Part shown: piece after piece, positions 1 to 6,322 of the stretch
Position numbering within the stretch: the stretch's first letter is position 1
Layout: the number at the start of each line of letters is the position of its first letter
DNA from: JANOBJ01 sp031411575
GTDB taxonomy: Bacteria > Pseudomonadota > Gammaproteobacteria > Burkholderiales > Burkholderiaceae_C
Assembly: GCA_031411575.1 (NCBI GenBank)
Contig: JANOBJ010000091.1
Coordinates: 1-6,799, forward strand
Direction of reading: 5' to 3'
Length of the DNA: 6,799 nucleotides
Translations under genes and position numbers: made by a program
Notes under the pieces: generated by a model
Database searches by the model: none
What the model was told of the DNA's origin: nothing
The model's input: the letters and a program-made list of their open reading frames with translations, nothing else

Positions 1-1440
1 AGCGCGCAGTCCACCCACGCGGTCTGCGGCTTTTGCCGCAGCACGGTGGTGCGCGACGGCGAGGTGCTGCGCCGCCTGGGCAAGATGGCCGAGCTGTTCG
101 ACGACCACAGCCTGCTGCAGCTGGGCGCAGGCGGCCGCTACCAAGGCCTGGGTTTTGCGCTGGTCGGGCGGCTGCAGGTGCGCTACAGCGCGGGCGTGTG
201 GACCGAATGGCAGGCGGTGTTCGACGACGGCGCCACCGGCACCTTGAGCGAGGACAACGGCGCCTACGTCTTCAGCCGGCCCACCAGCCTGCAGCGCGAG
301 GTGCCGGCGGCCAACCAGTTTCGCGTCGGCGCCACCACCGCCATCAGCGGCAAGCCCTACGCCGTCACCTTCAACGAATCGGTTGCGCTGATCTCGGCGC
401 AGGGCGAGCTGTCGCACCTGCCGCCGCTGAACCAGCCGTTTGACACGGTCGAGCTGCGCAGCCAGGGCGACGCATCGGGCGGCGAGGTGCTGTCGATCGA
501 CTACGGCGGCGAGCCGCCCACGCTGTCGCTCGGCCGTGCCGTGCTGCTCGACGATTTGCAGATGACCGGCCTGCGCAGCGAGTCGGCCAGTGAATCCAAA
601 GGCCGCCAGTTCAACTGCCCGAATTGTGGCGCGCCGGTGCTGATGGCGCTGGCCGGCAGCAAGAGCATCACCTTCGGCTCGTGCAAGAGCGTGATCGATG
701 TATCGGCCGGCATCGGCGGCGAGCTGCGCCACGCGCTGCAGGACGAGCCGGTGGACCTGCTGGTGCCGCTGGGCACGCTGGGGCAGCTGCAGGGCGTGCA
801 GTGGCAGGTGGTGGGCTTTCAGCATCGCATGGGCCAGGAGCCGGGCGACGACGAACAGTTTGGCTGGAACGAGTACCTGCTGTACAACGCCAAGCGCGGC
901 TTCACTTTTCTGGTGGACGCCGAGGACGGCTGGAGCCTGGTCAGGCCGACCACCGGCGCGCCGGTGCTGAGCAGCACCGGGCAAAGCGCCAGGTACCTCA
1001 ATGTCAACTACCAGCTGCAGTACAGCTACAACGCCGAAACCACCTATGTGGCGGGCGAGTTTTACTGGCAGGTCCAGCGCGGCCAGAAAACCTACAACCG
1101 CGACTTTGCCAATGGCAAGAGCCTGCTGTCGCTGGAGCAGTCGCCGGGCGAACTCACCTGGTCAAGCGGCAGCCGGCTCGACAGCGACACCGTGGCCAAG
1201 GCCTTCAAGCTGGAAGGCAAGAAAGACCTGCTCAAGCGCGCCGATGCTGCGCCCGTCAGCAGTGCCAGCGGTCTCGGCTTCGGCACCATCATCGTGCTGA
1301 GCATCGTGTTGCTGGTGTTCCTGTTGCTGCTGAGCCGTTGCAGCCGCTGCGACCCGCGCGTTGAAAACTGCTCGTCGGGCGGCGTGCGCAGCTCGGGCGG
1401 CTCGTTCGGCGGGTATTCCTCGGGCGGGGGACACAAGTGA
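1..1440 (+). CDS. DUF4178 domain membrane protein with zinc-ribbon remnants (5' partial)
   Basis: The reading frame is open from base 1, so the true start is upstream. The GTG at 46 lies just after a Cys-Gly-Phe-Cys pair (25-36), which looks like the second knuckle of an N-terminal zinc ribbon. DUF4178-like beta-rich segments follow at about 60-300 and 760-960; the second has the family-style pattern LGTLGQLQGVQWQVVGF and WNEYLLYN. Between them is another Cys-Pro-Asn-Cys knuckle (616-627), whose partner pair is degenerate: Phe at 673-675 and Cys at 682-684. Near the C-terminus is one hydrophobic helix (about 1273-1338), then a short Cys-containing stretch and a Gly/Ser-rich tail ending SSGGGHK, a style I associate with this family. 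The molecular function is unknown. DUF4178 genes are often found beside DUF350 and spermidine-synthase-like genes, as here, so a membrane accessory role in that system is inferred. Family call fairly sure, function not. Confidence 0.85.
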   Translation, partial: SAQSTHAVCGFCRSTVVRDGEVLRRLGKMAELFDDHSLLQLGAGGRYQGLGFALVGRLQVRYSAGVWTEWQAVFDDGATGTLSEDNGAYVFSRPTSLQREVPAANQFRVGATTAISGKPYAVTFNESVALISAQGELSHLPPLNQPFDTVELRSQGDASGGEVLSIDYGGEPPTLSLGRAVLLDDLQMTGLRSESASESKGRQFNCPNCGAPVLMALAGSKSITFGSCKSVIDVSAGIGGELRHALQDEPVDLLVPLGTLGQLQGVQWQVVGFQHRMGQEPGDDEQFGWNEYLLYNAKRGFTFLVDAEDGWSLVRPTTGAPVLSSTGQSARYLNVNYQLQYSYNAETTYVAGEFYWQVQRGQKTYNRDFANGKSLLSLEQSPGELTWSSGSRLDSDTVAKAFKLEGKKDLLKRADAAPVSSASGLGFGTIIVLSIVLLVFLLLLSRCSRCDPRVENCSSGGVRSSGGSFGGYSSGGGHK

Positions 1441-1486
1441 TCATCAAGACAGATCAGATCGTCAATGCATTTTTCTGGAGGTCATC

Positions 1487-1708
1487 ATGGGACTTGAGTG
1501 GCTGAAACCCGGCGCCTTCATCGGCTCCATCCTGTTCGCGCTGATTGGCGTGGTCGTGTTCTGGCTGAGCTTTGTCATCATCGACAAGATCACGCCCTAC
1601 AAACTGTGGGAAGAGCTGGTGGAAAAGCAGAACGTGGCGCTGGGGCTGGTGGTGGCGGCCATGGCGCTCGGTATCTCCCTGATCGTCGCCGCCGCCATCC
1701 ACGGGTGA
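1487..1708 (+). CDS. DUF350 small integral membrane protein
   Basis: This is a 73-residue protein with two hydrophobic helices, about residues 11-33 and 48-70. They are separated by a short polar linker with D-K-I-T-P-Y-K-L-W-E-E-L and E-K-Q-N-V-A-L-G, a pattern I recognise as DUF350 (E. coli YjfL is a relative). The ATG at 1487 is chosen because a strong GGAGG ribosome-binding site lies at 1477-1481, five bases upstream. A start at 1361 in the same frame would overlap the preceding gene and add a low-complexity Ala/Arg leader, so it is rejected. It lies 46 bases after the DUF4178 gene and 146 bases before the aminopropyltransferase gene, all on one strand, suggesting one transcript. DUF350 proteins are inner-membrane proteins of unknown biochemical activity. 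The length suits a single DUF350 unit, whereas some relatives carry two. Confidence 0.88.
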   Translation: MGLEWLKPGAFIGSILFALIGVVVFWLSFVIIDKITPYKLWEELVEKQNVALGLVVAAMALGISLIVAAAIHG

Positions 1709-1740
1709 GGCTACTGCGCGGGCCGGAGGCGTCGTTGGGC

Positions 1741-1790
1741 GGTGCTCGGAATCCTCACGTACCCGAAGTACGTTCCGGTTCCTGCGCTCC
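1741..1790. repeat. Imperfect palindrome around a 6-bp hairpin in the intergenic region
   Basis: The core is ACGTAC (1757-1762), loop CCGAA, GTACGT (1768-1773), a perfect 6-bp inverted repeat. It sits inside a longer imperfect palindrome: GGTGCTCGGAATCC on the left is roughly mirrored by TTCCGGTTCCTGCGC on the right. From memory, similar CTCGGAATCCTCACGTAC-type sequences occur many times at gene ends in Burkholderiales genomes, so this may be a dispersed REP-like element. No T-run follows, so it is not a classical intrinsic terminator. It could stabilise or attenuate the mRNA between the DUF350 and aminopropyltransferase genes. Confidence 0.55.
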
Positions 1791-1825
1791 GTCCGCCTAG
1801 CCTGCGGCCCGCTCGCTACGCCTCA

Positions 1826-1846
1826 CGCATCTCGCATCTCGCATCA
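1826..1846. repeat. Three tandem 7-bp units CGCATCT/CGCATCT/CGCATCA
   Basis: Three consecutive heptamers (1826-1832, 1833-1839, 1840-1846), identical except for the last base of the third, end nine bases before the GTG start at 1855. They occupy the place where a ribosome-binding site would be expected, and none is visible. A 7-bp unit is not a multiple of three, but the repeat lies outside the assigned coding region. Loss or gain of a unit would therefore change the leader rather than the protein. Confidence 0.6.
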
Positions 1847-1854
1847 GCATCGCC

Positions 1855-3414
1855 GTGAACGATCCATCCAATTCCTCCCCCCGCCCGGTGGAAGTCGCGC
1901 TGCTGGCCAGCGTGTTTGTCGTGGCGGCTTGCGGGCTGCTGTACGAGCTGGCGGCGGGCGCCATCGCGTCGTATGTGCTGGGCGATTCGGTGCTGCAGTT
2001 CTCCACCATCATCGGCACCTACCTGTTTGCGATGGGCGTGGGTTCGTACCTGTCGCGGTTTTTCGAGCGGCAGCTGCCGGCGCATTTTCTGCGCATCGAG
2101 CTGCTGGTGGCGCTGCTGGGCGGCGCGCTGCCGGCGCTGCTGTTCATGGCCAACGCCTATGTGCCGGGCGCGTTCCGCGTGCTGCTGTACGGGCTGGTGC
2201 TGGCGGTCGGTACGCTGGTGGGGCTGGAGATTCCGCTGGTCATGCGCATCCTCAAGCGCAACGTGGCGCTGAAGGACCTGGTGTCGCAGGTTCTGACCTT
2301 TGACTACCTCGGCGCGCTGGCGGTGTCGCTGGCGTTCCCGCTGGTGCTGGTGCCGCAGCTCGGGCTGATCCGCACCGGCCTGTTGTTCGGGCTGATGAAC
2401 GCGGCCGTGGCGCTGTGGGCGCTGTGGCTGTTCCGGCACGAACTGCGGCGCTTCGGCGCGCACGTGGCGGCCTGTGTGGGCACGCTGGCAGTGCTGGCCG
2501 GGGGCTTTGCGGCGGCCGACCAGGTGACCACGCTGGCCGAAGACAAGCTCTACCAGGACCGGCCGGTCTTCACCGCCACCACGCCCTACCAGCGCATCGT
2601 CGTCACCCGCAGCGCGGGCGAGGGCAAGAGCGGCCACCGGCTGTTTCTGAACGGCAACCTGCAGTTTGCCGAGCGCGATGAATACCGCTACCACGAGGCG
2701 CTGGTGCACCCCGCCATGGCGGCCTTTGCATCAACGGCCGCCACCGGCGGCGGTGCCGCGAAAAACGTGGCCGTGCTGGGCGGCGGCGACGGCATGGCGG
2801 TGCGCGAAATCCTTAAATACCGCGGCGTGGAGCGCATCACCGTGGTCGAGCTCGACCCCGCCATGACCACGCTGTTCACGCGCCACGAAGCGCTGGCCGC
2901 GCTCAACGGCCGCGCGCTGGCGTCGCCCAAGGTGCGCGTGGTCAACACCGACGCCTTCCAGTGGCTGGCCGACACGTCTGAAACCTTTGACGTGATCGTG
3001 GTGGATTTTCCCGACCCGACCAACTTCAACATCGGCAAGCTCTACACCCAGTCGTTTTATGCCCTGCTCGACCAGCGCCTGTCGGCCAGCGGCTACGCGG
3101 TGATCCAGACCACCTCGCCGCTGGTGGCGCGCAAAAGCTTCTGGACGGTGGTGCAGACCATCGAATCAGCCGGCCTGCGCGCCACGCCCTACCACGCGCA
3201 TGTGCCCAGCTTTGGCGAATGGGGCTTTGTGATCGCCAGCCGCCGCCCGTACCGGCTGCCCGCCGAACTGCCGCCGGGCCTGCGCTTTTTGACCCCGCAA
3301 AGCCTGCCCCAGCTGTTTGAGTTTCCGCTGGACATGGCGCGCGTGCCGGCCGACGTGAACCGCCTGAGCAACCAGTTGCTGGTGCGCACCTACGAAGCCG
3401 AGTGGGGTAAATAG
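1855..3414 (+). CDS. Polytopic membrane aminopropyltransferase (spermidine/spermine synthase-like)
   Basis: The 519-residue protein has two parts. Residues about 15-220 are strongly hydrophobic with roughly seven membrane helices (for example 15-37, 48-64, 81-100, 104-130, 150-167, 170-193 and 203-220). Residues about 230-460 form a spermidine-synthase-type Rossmann domain: Y279-H280-E281, the GGGDG loop at 309-313 for S-adenosylmethionine-type cofactor binding, VELDP at 331-335, and VVDFPDP at 382-388. D384 and D387 of that last motif match the paired acidic residues of known aminopropyltransferases. The soluble family transfers an aminopropyl group from decarboxylated S-adenosylmethionine to a polyamine; the acceptor here is unknown. 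The GTG at 1855 is the first start codon after the in-frame stop at 1798-1800, but no ribosome-binding site precedes it; V12 (GTG at 1888) is an alternative. The stop is one base before the next ATG, so translational coupling is likely. Confidence 0.9.
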   Translation: MNDPSNSSPRPVEVALLASVFVVAACGLLYELAAGAIASYVLGDSVLQFSTIIGTYLFAMGVGSYLSRFFERQLPAHFLRIELLVALLGGALPALLFMANAYVPGAFRVLLYGLVLAVGTLVGLEIPLVMRILKRNVALKDLVSQVLTFDYLGALAVSLAFPLVLVPQLGLIRTGLLFGLMNAAVALWALWLFRHELRRFGAHVAACVGTLAVLAGGFAAADQVTTLAEDKLYQDRPVFTATTPYQRIVVTRSAGEGKSGHRLFLNGNLQFAERDEYRYHEALVHPAMAAFASTAATGGGAAKNVAVLGGGDGMAVREILKYRGVERITVVELDPAMTTLFTRHEALAALNGRALASPKVRVVNTDAFQWLADTSETFDVIVVDFPDPTNFNIGKLYTQSFYALLDQRLSASGYAVIQTTSPLVARKSFWTVVQTIESAGLRATPYHAHVPSFGEWGFVIASRRPYRLPAELPPGLRFLTPQSLPQLFEFPLDMARVPADVNRLSNQLLVRTYEAEWGK

Positions 3415-3415
3415 C

Positions 3416-5035
3416 ATGCTGCGCCGCCGCCAGTTCCTCGGTGCCACCGGCGCCACGGGTGCACTGGCGCTGGCCGGCTGCGAGGCGCCCGCCCGCGCCA
3501 TCGAAGGCGGCTTCACCGGTACGTCGCACGAGCGCGGGCACCTGCTGCGTGAACCGCTGGGGGCGCCGACCTTACCGACCGTGACCCGCCGCGTCCACAC
3601 CCTGATCGCCGGCGGCGGCGTGGCCGGCTTGGCCGCAGCCCGGGCGCTGCGCCTGCGCGGGCACGACGACCTTGCGCTGCTCGAACTGGAAGACACCCCC
3701 GGCGGCAACAGCCGCGCCACCACGGTGGGCGGCATCGCCTGCCCGATGGGCGCACACTACCTGCCCGTGCCCGGCGACGACGCGCCCGAGGTGCAAAACC
3801 TGCTCGAAGAACTGGGCCTGCGCCGCCGCGCGGCCGGCCGCTGGGGCTATGACGAACGGCACCTGTGCCACAGCCCGCAGGAGCGGCTGTTTTTCAACGA
3901 CGAATGGCAAGACGGCCTGCTGCCGCTGGACGGCGTGGGCGCCCGCACGCTGGCGCAGTACCGGCGCTTTGGCCAATTGATCCGCGAGGCGCAGCAGGCG
4001 GCGCGCTACGCGATTCCCGCGTTTCGCCAATCGATCGCGCCGCTGCAGCAGGCGCAGGCCGCCATCACATTTGGCGCCTGGCTGGACGCCGCGGGCCTGA
4101 CCGATCCACACCTGCGCTGGTACCTCGACTACTGCTGCCGCGACGACTACGGCGCCGGCAGCGCCACCGTGTCGGCCTGGGCCGGCATCCATTACTTCGC
4201 CAGCCGCCACGGCTTCCATGCGCCGGGGCTGGACGGCGAGGCCGGCGGCAACGACGCTGCCAGCGGCCGCGACGCGGTGCTGACCTGGCCCGAAGGCAAT
4301 GGCTGGCTCACGCGCCAGCTGGCGCTGCCGCTGGGTGAGCGCTTGCTAGCCGGTCGCGTGGTGCTGCGCATCGAAACAGCCAAGCACGGCGTCACGGTGG
4401 ACGCACTCAACACCGCCACGCAAGCCATCGAGCGCTGGCAGGCCGAGCGCTGCATCGTCTGCCTGCCGGTGTTGGTGGCCGCGCGCGTGGTCGTCAACCC
4501 GCCCGCTGCGCTGCGCGAAGCGGCCACCCACATCCGCTACGCGCCCTGGCTGGTGGCCAACCTGCACCTGCGCGCGCCGCTGCACGACCGCCCTGGCGCG
4601 CCGCCCAGCTGGGACAACGTGCTCTACGGCAGCCAAGGGCTGGGCTATGTGGACGCCATGCACCAGAGCCTGCGCCCGGTGCCCGGCGCCACGGTGCTCA
4701 CCTGCTACCGCGCGCTGGGCGACCTGCCCGATGGCCGCCAGCAACTGCTGCAGCGACCGTGGGCCCAATGGCGCGACACGCTGCTGGCGGAACTGGCCGT
4801 GCCGCACCCCGATCTGCCCGCCAAAGTGAGCCGCATCGACATCACCCGCTACGGCCATGCCATGGCGGTGCCTACACCCGGTTTTATGAGTCAAATCGGC
4901 TTCAGGTCCGCATCGGCTGGTCATAGTTTGCTATTAAATCAGGATCGCCTGAGTTTTGCCCACAGCGACTGGTCAGGCTACTCGGTGTTCGAGGAAGCCT
5001 TTGCGCGCGGACACGCGGCGGGCGGCCGGGGCTGA
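3416..5035 (+). CDS. FAD-dependent oxidoreductase with Tat lipoprotein signal
   Basis: This is a 539-residue protein. The N-terminus has a twin-arginine motif (R3-R4-R5-Q-F-L), a short hydrophobic stretch and a lipobox LAGC with C22, so export by Tat and lipid anchoring in the envelope are predicted. A Rossmann dinucleotide-binding motif follows at 65-79 (A-G-G-G-V-A-G-L-A-A-A), then LLELED with PGGNSR about 25 residues later, as in amine-oxidase/phytoene-desaturase-like flavoproteins (NAD_binding_8). The C-terminus keeps an AHSDWSGYSVFEEAF segment that resembles the second FAD-contact region. The substrate is unknown; its position one base after the aminopropyltransferase suggests an amine or polyamine product of the cluster, but that is inference. 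A weak site TGGGGT (3403-3408) precedes the ATG. Oddity: residues 491-508 are encoded by a dispersed repeat inserted in frame, just before the conserved C-terminal segment. It could therefore be functional or mildly impaired. Confidence 0.87.
   Translation: MLRRRQFLGATGATGALALAGCEAPARAIEGGFTGTSHERGHLLREPLGAPTLPTVTRRVHTLIAGGGVAGLAAARALRLRGHDDLALLELEDTPGGNSRATTVGGIACPMGAHYLPVPGDDAPEVQNLLEELGLRRRAAGRWGYDERHLCHSPQERLFFNDEWQDGLLPLDGVGARTLAQYRRFGQLIREAQQAARYAIPAFRQSIAPLQQAQAAITFGAWLDAAGLTDPHLRWYLDYCCRDDYGAGSATVSAWAGIHYFASRHGFHAPGLDGEAGGNDAASGRDAVLTWPEGNGWLTRQLALPLGERLLAGRVVLRIETAKHGVTVDALNTATQAIERWQAERCIVCLPVLVAARVVVNPPAALREAATHIRYAPWLVANLHLRAPLHDRPGAPPSWDNVLYGSQGLGYVDAMHQSLRPVPGATVLTCYRALGDLPDGRQQLLQRPWAQWRDTLLAELAVPHPDLPAKVSRIDITRYGHAMAVPTPGFMSQIGFRSASAGHSLLLNQDRLSFAHSDWSGYSVFEEAFARGHAAGGRG
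4886..4939. repeat. Dispersed intergenic-type repeat inside a coding region (copy 1)
   Basis: This 54-bp AT-richer stretch begins ATGAGTCAAATCGGC and ends GCTATTAAAT, inside an otherwise very GC-rich gene. It aligns by hand with a second copy at 5700-5748: 35 of 49 columns are identical, including 21 of the last 23 (TGGTCAT, GTTTGCTAT, TAAAT). From memory the ATGAGTCAAAT…GCTATTAAAT pattern matches a short repeat abundant in Comamonadaceae intergenic regions. Here it supplies exactly 18 codons (residues 491-508, M-S-Q-I-G … L-L-N) without a stop or frameshift. Confidence 0.7.
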
Positions 5036-5056
5036 TCAGCGTACGTTTCAGCGTAG
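5031..5056. other. Convergent gene junction with palindrome over a stop codon
   Basis: Only 12 bases (5036-5047) separate the stop of the oxidoreductase gene (+) from the stop of the MOSC gene (-). GCTGATCAGC (5031-5040) is a perfect 10-bp palindrome containing the TGA stop. The heptamer CAGCGTA occurs at 5038-5044 and again at 5050-5056. No convincing hairpin plus T-run terminator is visible, so transcripts from the two strands may overlap here. Confidence 0.4.
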
Positions 5057-5656
5057 GTGTTTGGCCCGCTTGGCCGCAAACGCCTCGGTCACGCGCAGCC
5101 GACGCGGCCCCGGCACCAGCAGGAAAGACAGCCCAGCCTCAACCGTACCCGGCTCGTCCACTGCCAAATAGAAGCCGCTGCACAGCGCGTCCGCCATCGC
5201 GCGCGACGCCCGCGCAAAGCCCATCACCGCGTTGAACTTGAAGCACGGCTCGCGCGGGGCCGTCACGCGCAGCACACAGTGGGGAAAGTGCAGCTCGTCA
5301 CCGATCCACACATCGCGCTCCAGCAGCCCCTCGATGGTGAGGTTTTCGCCCACAAAGCCCGGCGGCAGCACCTCATCAAACAGACTCACCCCGTGCGCGC
5401 GGCGTTGCGCCTGCCAGAAGGCCGCGTGCTCGGCCGGGTAGGCATACACCGCCTTGTCCAGCCCGCCGTGCACGCTCAAATCGGCCTGCTCGTCGCCGGC
5501 CAGCCCCAGCCGCTGCACCGCCACCGGCCCGGCGACCGGGCGCTTGCCGATGGCCGTGAGCACCTGCCGCTCGCCCGCGCGCAGCCGCGCCGCGGTGCCG
5601 GTGTTGACGCTGAGCAGGCGGTACGGGCGGGTGTGGCGGTCAGGCGAGTCGGTCAT
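5048..5656 (-). CDS. MOSC domain-containing protein, YiiM type
   Basis: The protein has 202 residues. Diagnostic segments are D59-L-S-V-H-G-G-L-D-K-A-V-Y-A-Y-P74, G103-E-N-L-T107, and P134-R-E-P-C138-F-K-F, where C138 is the cysteine conserved in MOSC domains. The tail (R-V-T-E-A-F-A-A-K-R-A-K-H-L-R) resembles the start of the short alpha-helical region found after the MOSC domain in YiiM-like proteins. MOSC proteins bind molybdenum cofactor or handle sulfur transfer; E. coli YiiM takes part in detoxifying N-hydroxylated bases. The exact substrate here is not shown by the sequence. The ATG at 5656 (complement) gives a normal family length, although no clear ribosome-binding site precedes it. 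It is a lone gene, converging with the oxidoreductase gene and downstream of the RelE-type toxin gene on the same strand, with the second dispersed repeat in the gap. Confidence 0.9.
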   Translation of the reverse strand: MTDSPDRHTRPYRLLSVNTGTAARLRAGERQVLTAIGKRPVAGPVAVQRLGLAGDEQADLSVHGGLDKAVYAYPAEHAAFWQAQRRAHGVSLFDEVLPPGFVGENLTIEGLLERDVWIGDELHFPHCVLRVTAPREPCFKFNAVMGFARASRAMADALCSGFYLAVDEPGTVEAGLSFLLVPGPRRLRVTEAFAAKRAKHLR

Positions 5657-5691
5657 GGGGTGGCGGTCTGGGCTGGCTTGTAAAGCGCCTA

Positions 5692-5754
5692 TTTTGAATG
5701 AAATATGCCCGTGGTCGGCGTCCTGTGGTCATTGTTTGCTATGTAAATAATAGC
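5692..5754. repeat. Dispersed intergenic repeat (copy 2)
   Basis: This is an AT-rich stretch in the 134-bp gap between the MOSC and RelE-type genes. Positions 5700-5748 align with 4892-4939 at 35 of 49 columns. It ends in the inverted repeat GCTAT (5738-5742) and ATAGC (5750-5754), which can form a short hairpin. Copy 1 keeps only the left arm, so copy 2 shows the fuller 3' end of the element. It lies directly upstream of the MOSC gene and could carry part of that gene's promoter, but no clear -35/-10 pair was assigned. Confidence 0.65.
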
Positions 5755-5768
5755 AATACGCTTGACCA

Positions 5769-5804
5769 GGCGGCGCGCTGATGCACCCACTCAGCTGCGC
5801 CGCC
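5769..5804 (-). terminator. Strong stem-loop spanning the toxin stop codon, possible terminator
   Basis: GGCGGCGCGCTGA (5769-5781) pairs with TCAGC-T-GCGCCGCC (5791-5804), 13 base pairs with one bulged T (5796) and a 9-base loop. The right arm contains the last codons and the TGA stop of the RelE-type gene. Read on the - strand, the sequence after the stem is TGGTCAAGCG, with no T-run, so it is at best an imperfect intrinsic terminator. It may instead protect the 3' end of the toxin mRNA or be a processing site. Confidence 0.45.
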
Positions 5805-6075
5805 CGTCCAGCAGCGCATACACATCGTCCCGGCTGCTGACGGCCAGGATGGTTACCCGGTGCGTCTCGTCATTGACGTGATAGGCCAGCCGGAACTGTG
5901 GCGTGGTGATCTTGATTTTGTAGGTGTCAGGCAGGCCGTGCAGGGCATCCTTGGCGACGCGAGGCTGCAGCAAGCGCTCTTTTTGCAGCTTTTGGCGGAA
6001 CCGGCGCTTCACGCTTTCGTCCAGCCTGGCCCACTCTCGCTCCGCCTCCGGGTGGATGGCGAGCTCAAAGTTCAT
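5791..6075 (-). CDS. RelE/StbE-family mRNA interferase toxin
   Basis: The protein has 94 residues, a typical length for RelE toxins. It begins M-N-F-E-L-A-I-H-P-E-A-E-R-E-W, followed by a helical R-R-F-R-Q-K-L-Q-K segment. The RelE catalytic positions can all be matched by eye: Y-K53-I-K55-I, F-R62-L-A-Y, S-S-R82-D-D-V-Y86, corresponding to K52, K54, R61, R81 and Y87 of E. coli RelE. The toxin should therefore be active: it cleaves mRNA in the ribosomal A site in that family. The start at 6075 overlaps the antitoxin's 3' end by 11 bases, a normal arrangement giving coupled translation. A longer start at 6138 is open but would place a non-homologous leader over the antitoxin, so it is rejected. 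The stop lies within a strong stem-loop. Confidence 0.92.
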   Translation of the reverse strand: MNFELAIHPEAEREWARLDESVKRRFRQKLQKERLLQPRVAKDALHGLPDTYKIKITTPQFRLAYHVNDETHRVTILAVSSRDDVYALLDGRRS

Positions 6076-6316
6076 CAAGGGTGATCGCGCGGGCGCTGTC
6101 CAGCGTGGCCAGCCTGCCCCGCGCTTTCTCGGTGACAACGCGGTCGGCCAGTTGGTCGAGCACCTGTGCCATCCATTCGTTCGACACGATGTAGCCGGCT
6201 GGCCGGTTGTGGTTCAGTACCACCACCGCCTCGCCCCGCGCCTGCTCAAACGCGCGCGCAGGCGCCTCGCGGAGATCCGAGATGCCGATGCTGCGGTTGG
6301 AAAGCAGTGCGTCCAT
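6065..6316 (-). CDS. StbD/Phd-YefM-type antitoxin of the RelE-like toxin
   Basis: The protein has 83 residues. The N-terminus has the pattern N7-R-S-I-G-I-S-D-L-R-E-A-P-A-R-A-F-E-Q-A, followed by V-V-L-N-H-N-R-P-A-G-Y-I-V-S, characteristic of the StbD/Phd-YefM DNA-binding dimerisation domain. The C-terminal part (about 50-83) would be the toxin-binding tail. The ATG at 6316 is chosen because the homologous domain begins there. The same frame stays open far upstream (to 6766), but that stretch runs antisense through the ParD-like gene and is not coding. No ribosome-binding site precedes the ATG and a TACAAT hexamer lies six bases upstream, so the mRNA may be leaderless. The antitoxin normally neutralises the toxin and, with it, represses its own operon. 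Confidence 0.92.
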   Translation of the reverse strand: MDALLSNRSIGISDLREAPARAFEQARGEAVVVLNHNRPAGYIVSNEWMAQVLDQLADRVVTEKARGRLATLDSARAITLDEL

Positions 6317-6322
6317 GGTTGT

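Noticed and set aside
46..48. GTG as the true start of the first gene
   Set aside because: The frame is open back to base 1 and encodes a Cys-Gly-Phe-Cys knuckle at 25-36, so the gene continues upstream.
1757..1773. Intrinsic terminator between the DUF350 and aminopropyltransferase genes
   Set aside because: The stem is only 6 bp and no T-run follows on either strand.
1816..2709. A 297-codon open frame on the - strand
   Set aside because: It is antisense to the aminopropyltransferase gene, has Gln/His/Arg-rich low-complexity content and no recognisable domain; GC-rich third positions produce such frames.
3572..4219. A 215-codon open frame on the - strand, with others at 3166-3735 and 4346-4924
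   Set aside because: All lie opposite the oxidoreductase gene, whose protein shows clear flavoprotein motifs; composition is typical of antisense shadows.
5657..5790. A small gene or ncRNA in the gap between the MOSC and RelE-type genes
   Set aside because: The gap is accounted for by the dispersed repeat and the stem-loop; no start with ribosome-binding site or RNA-gene signature is visible.
6076..6138. A longer start for the RelE-type toxin
   Set aside because: The extra residues are Arg/Pro-rich, overlap the antitoxin and do not resemble RelE N-termini; the ATG at 6075 gives the usual length.
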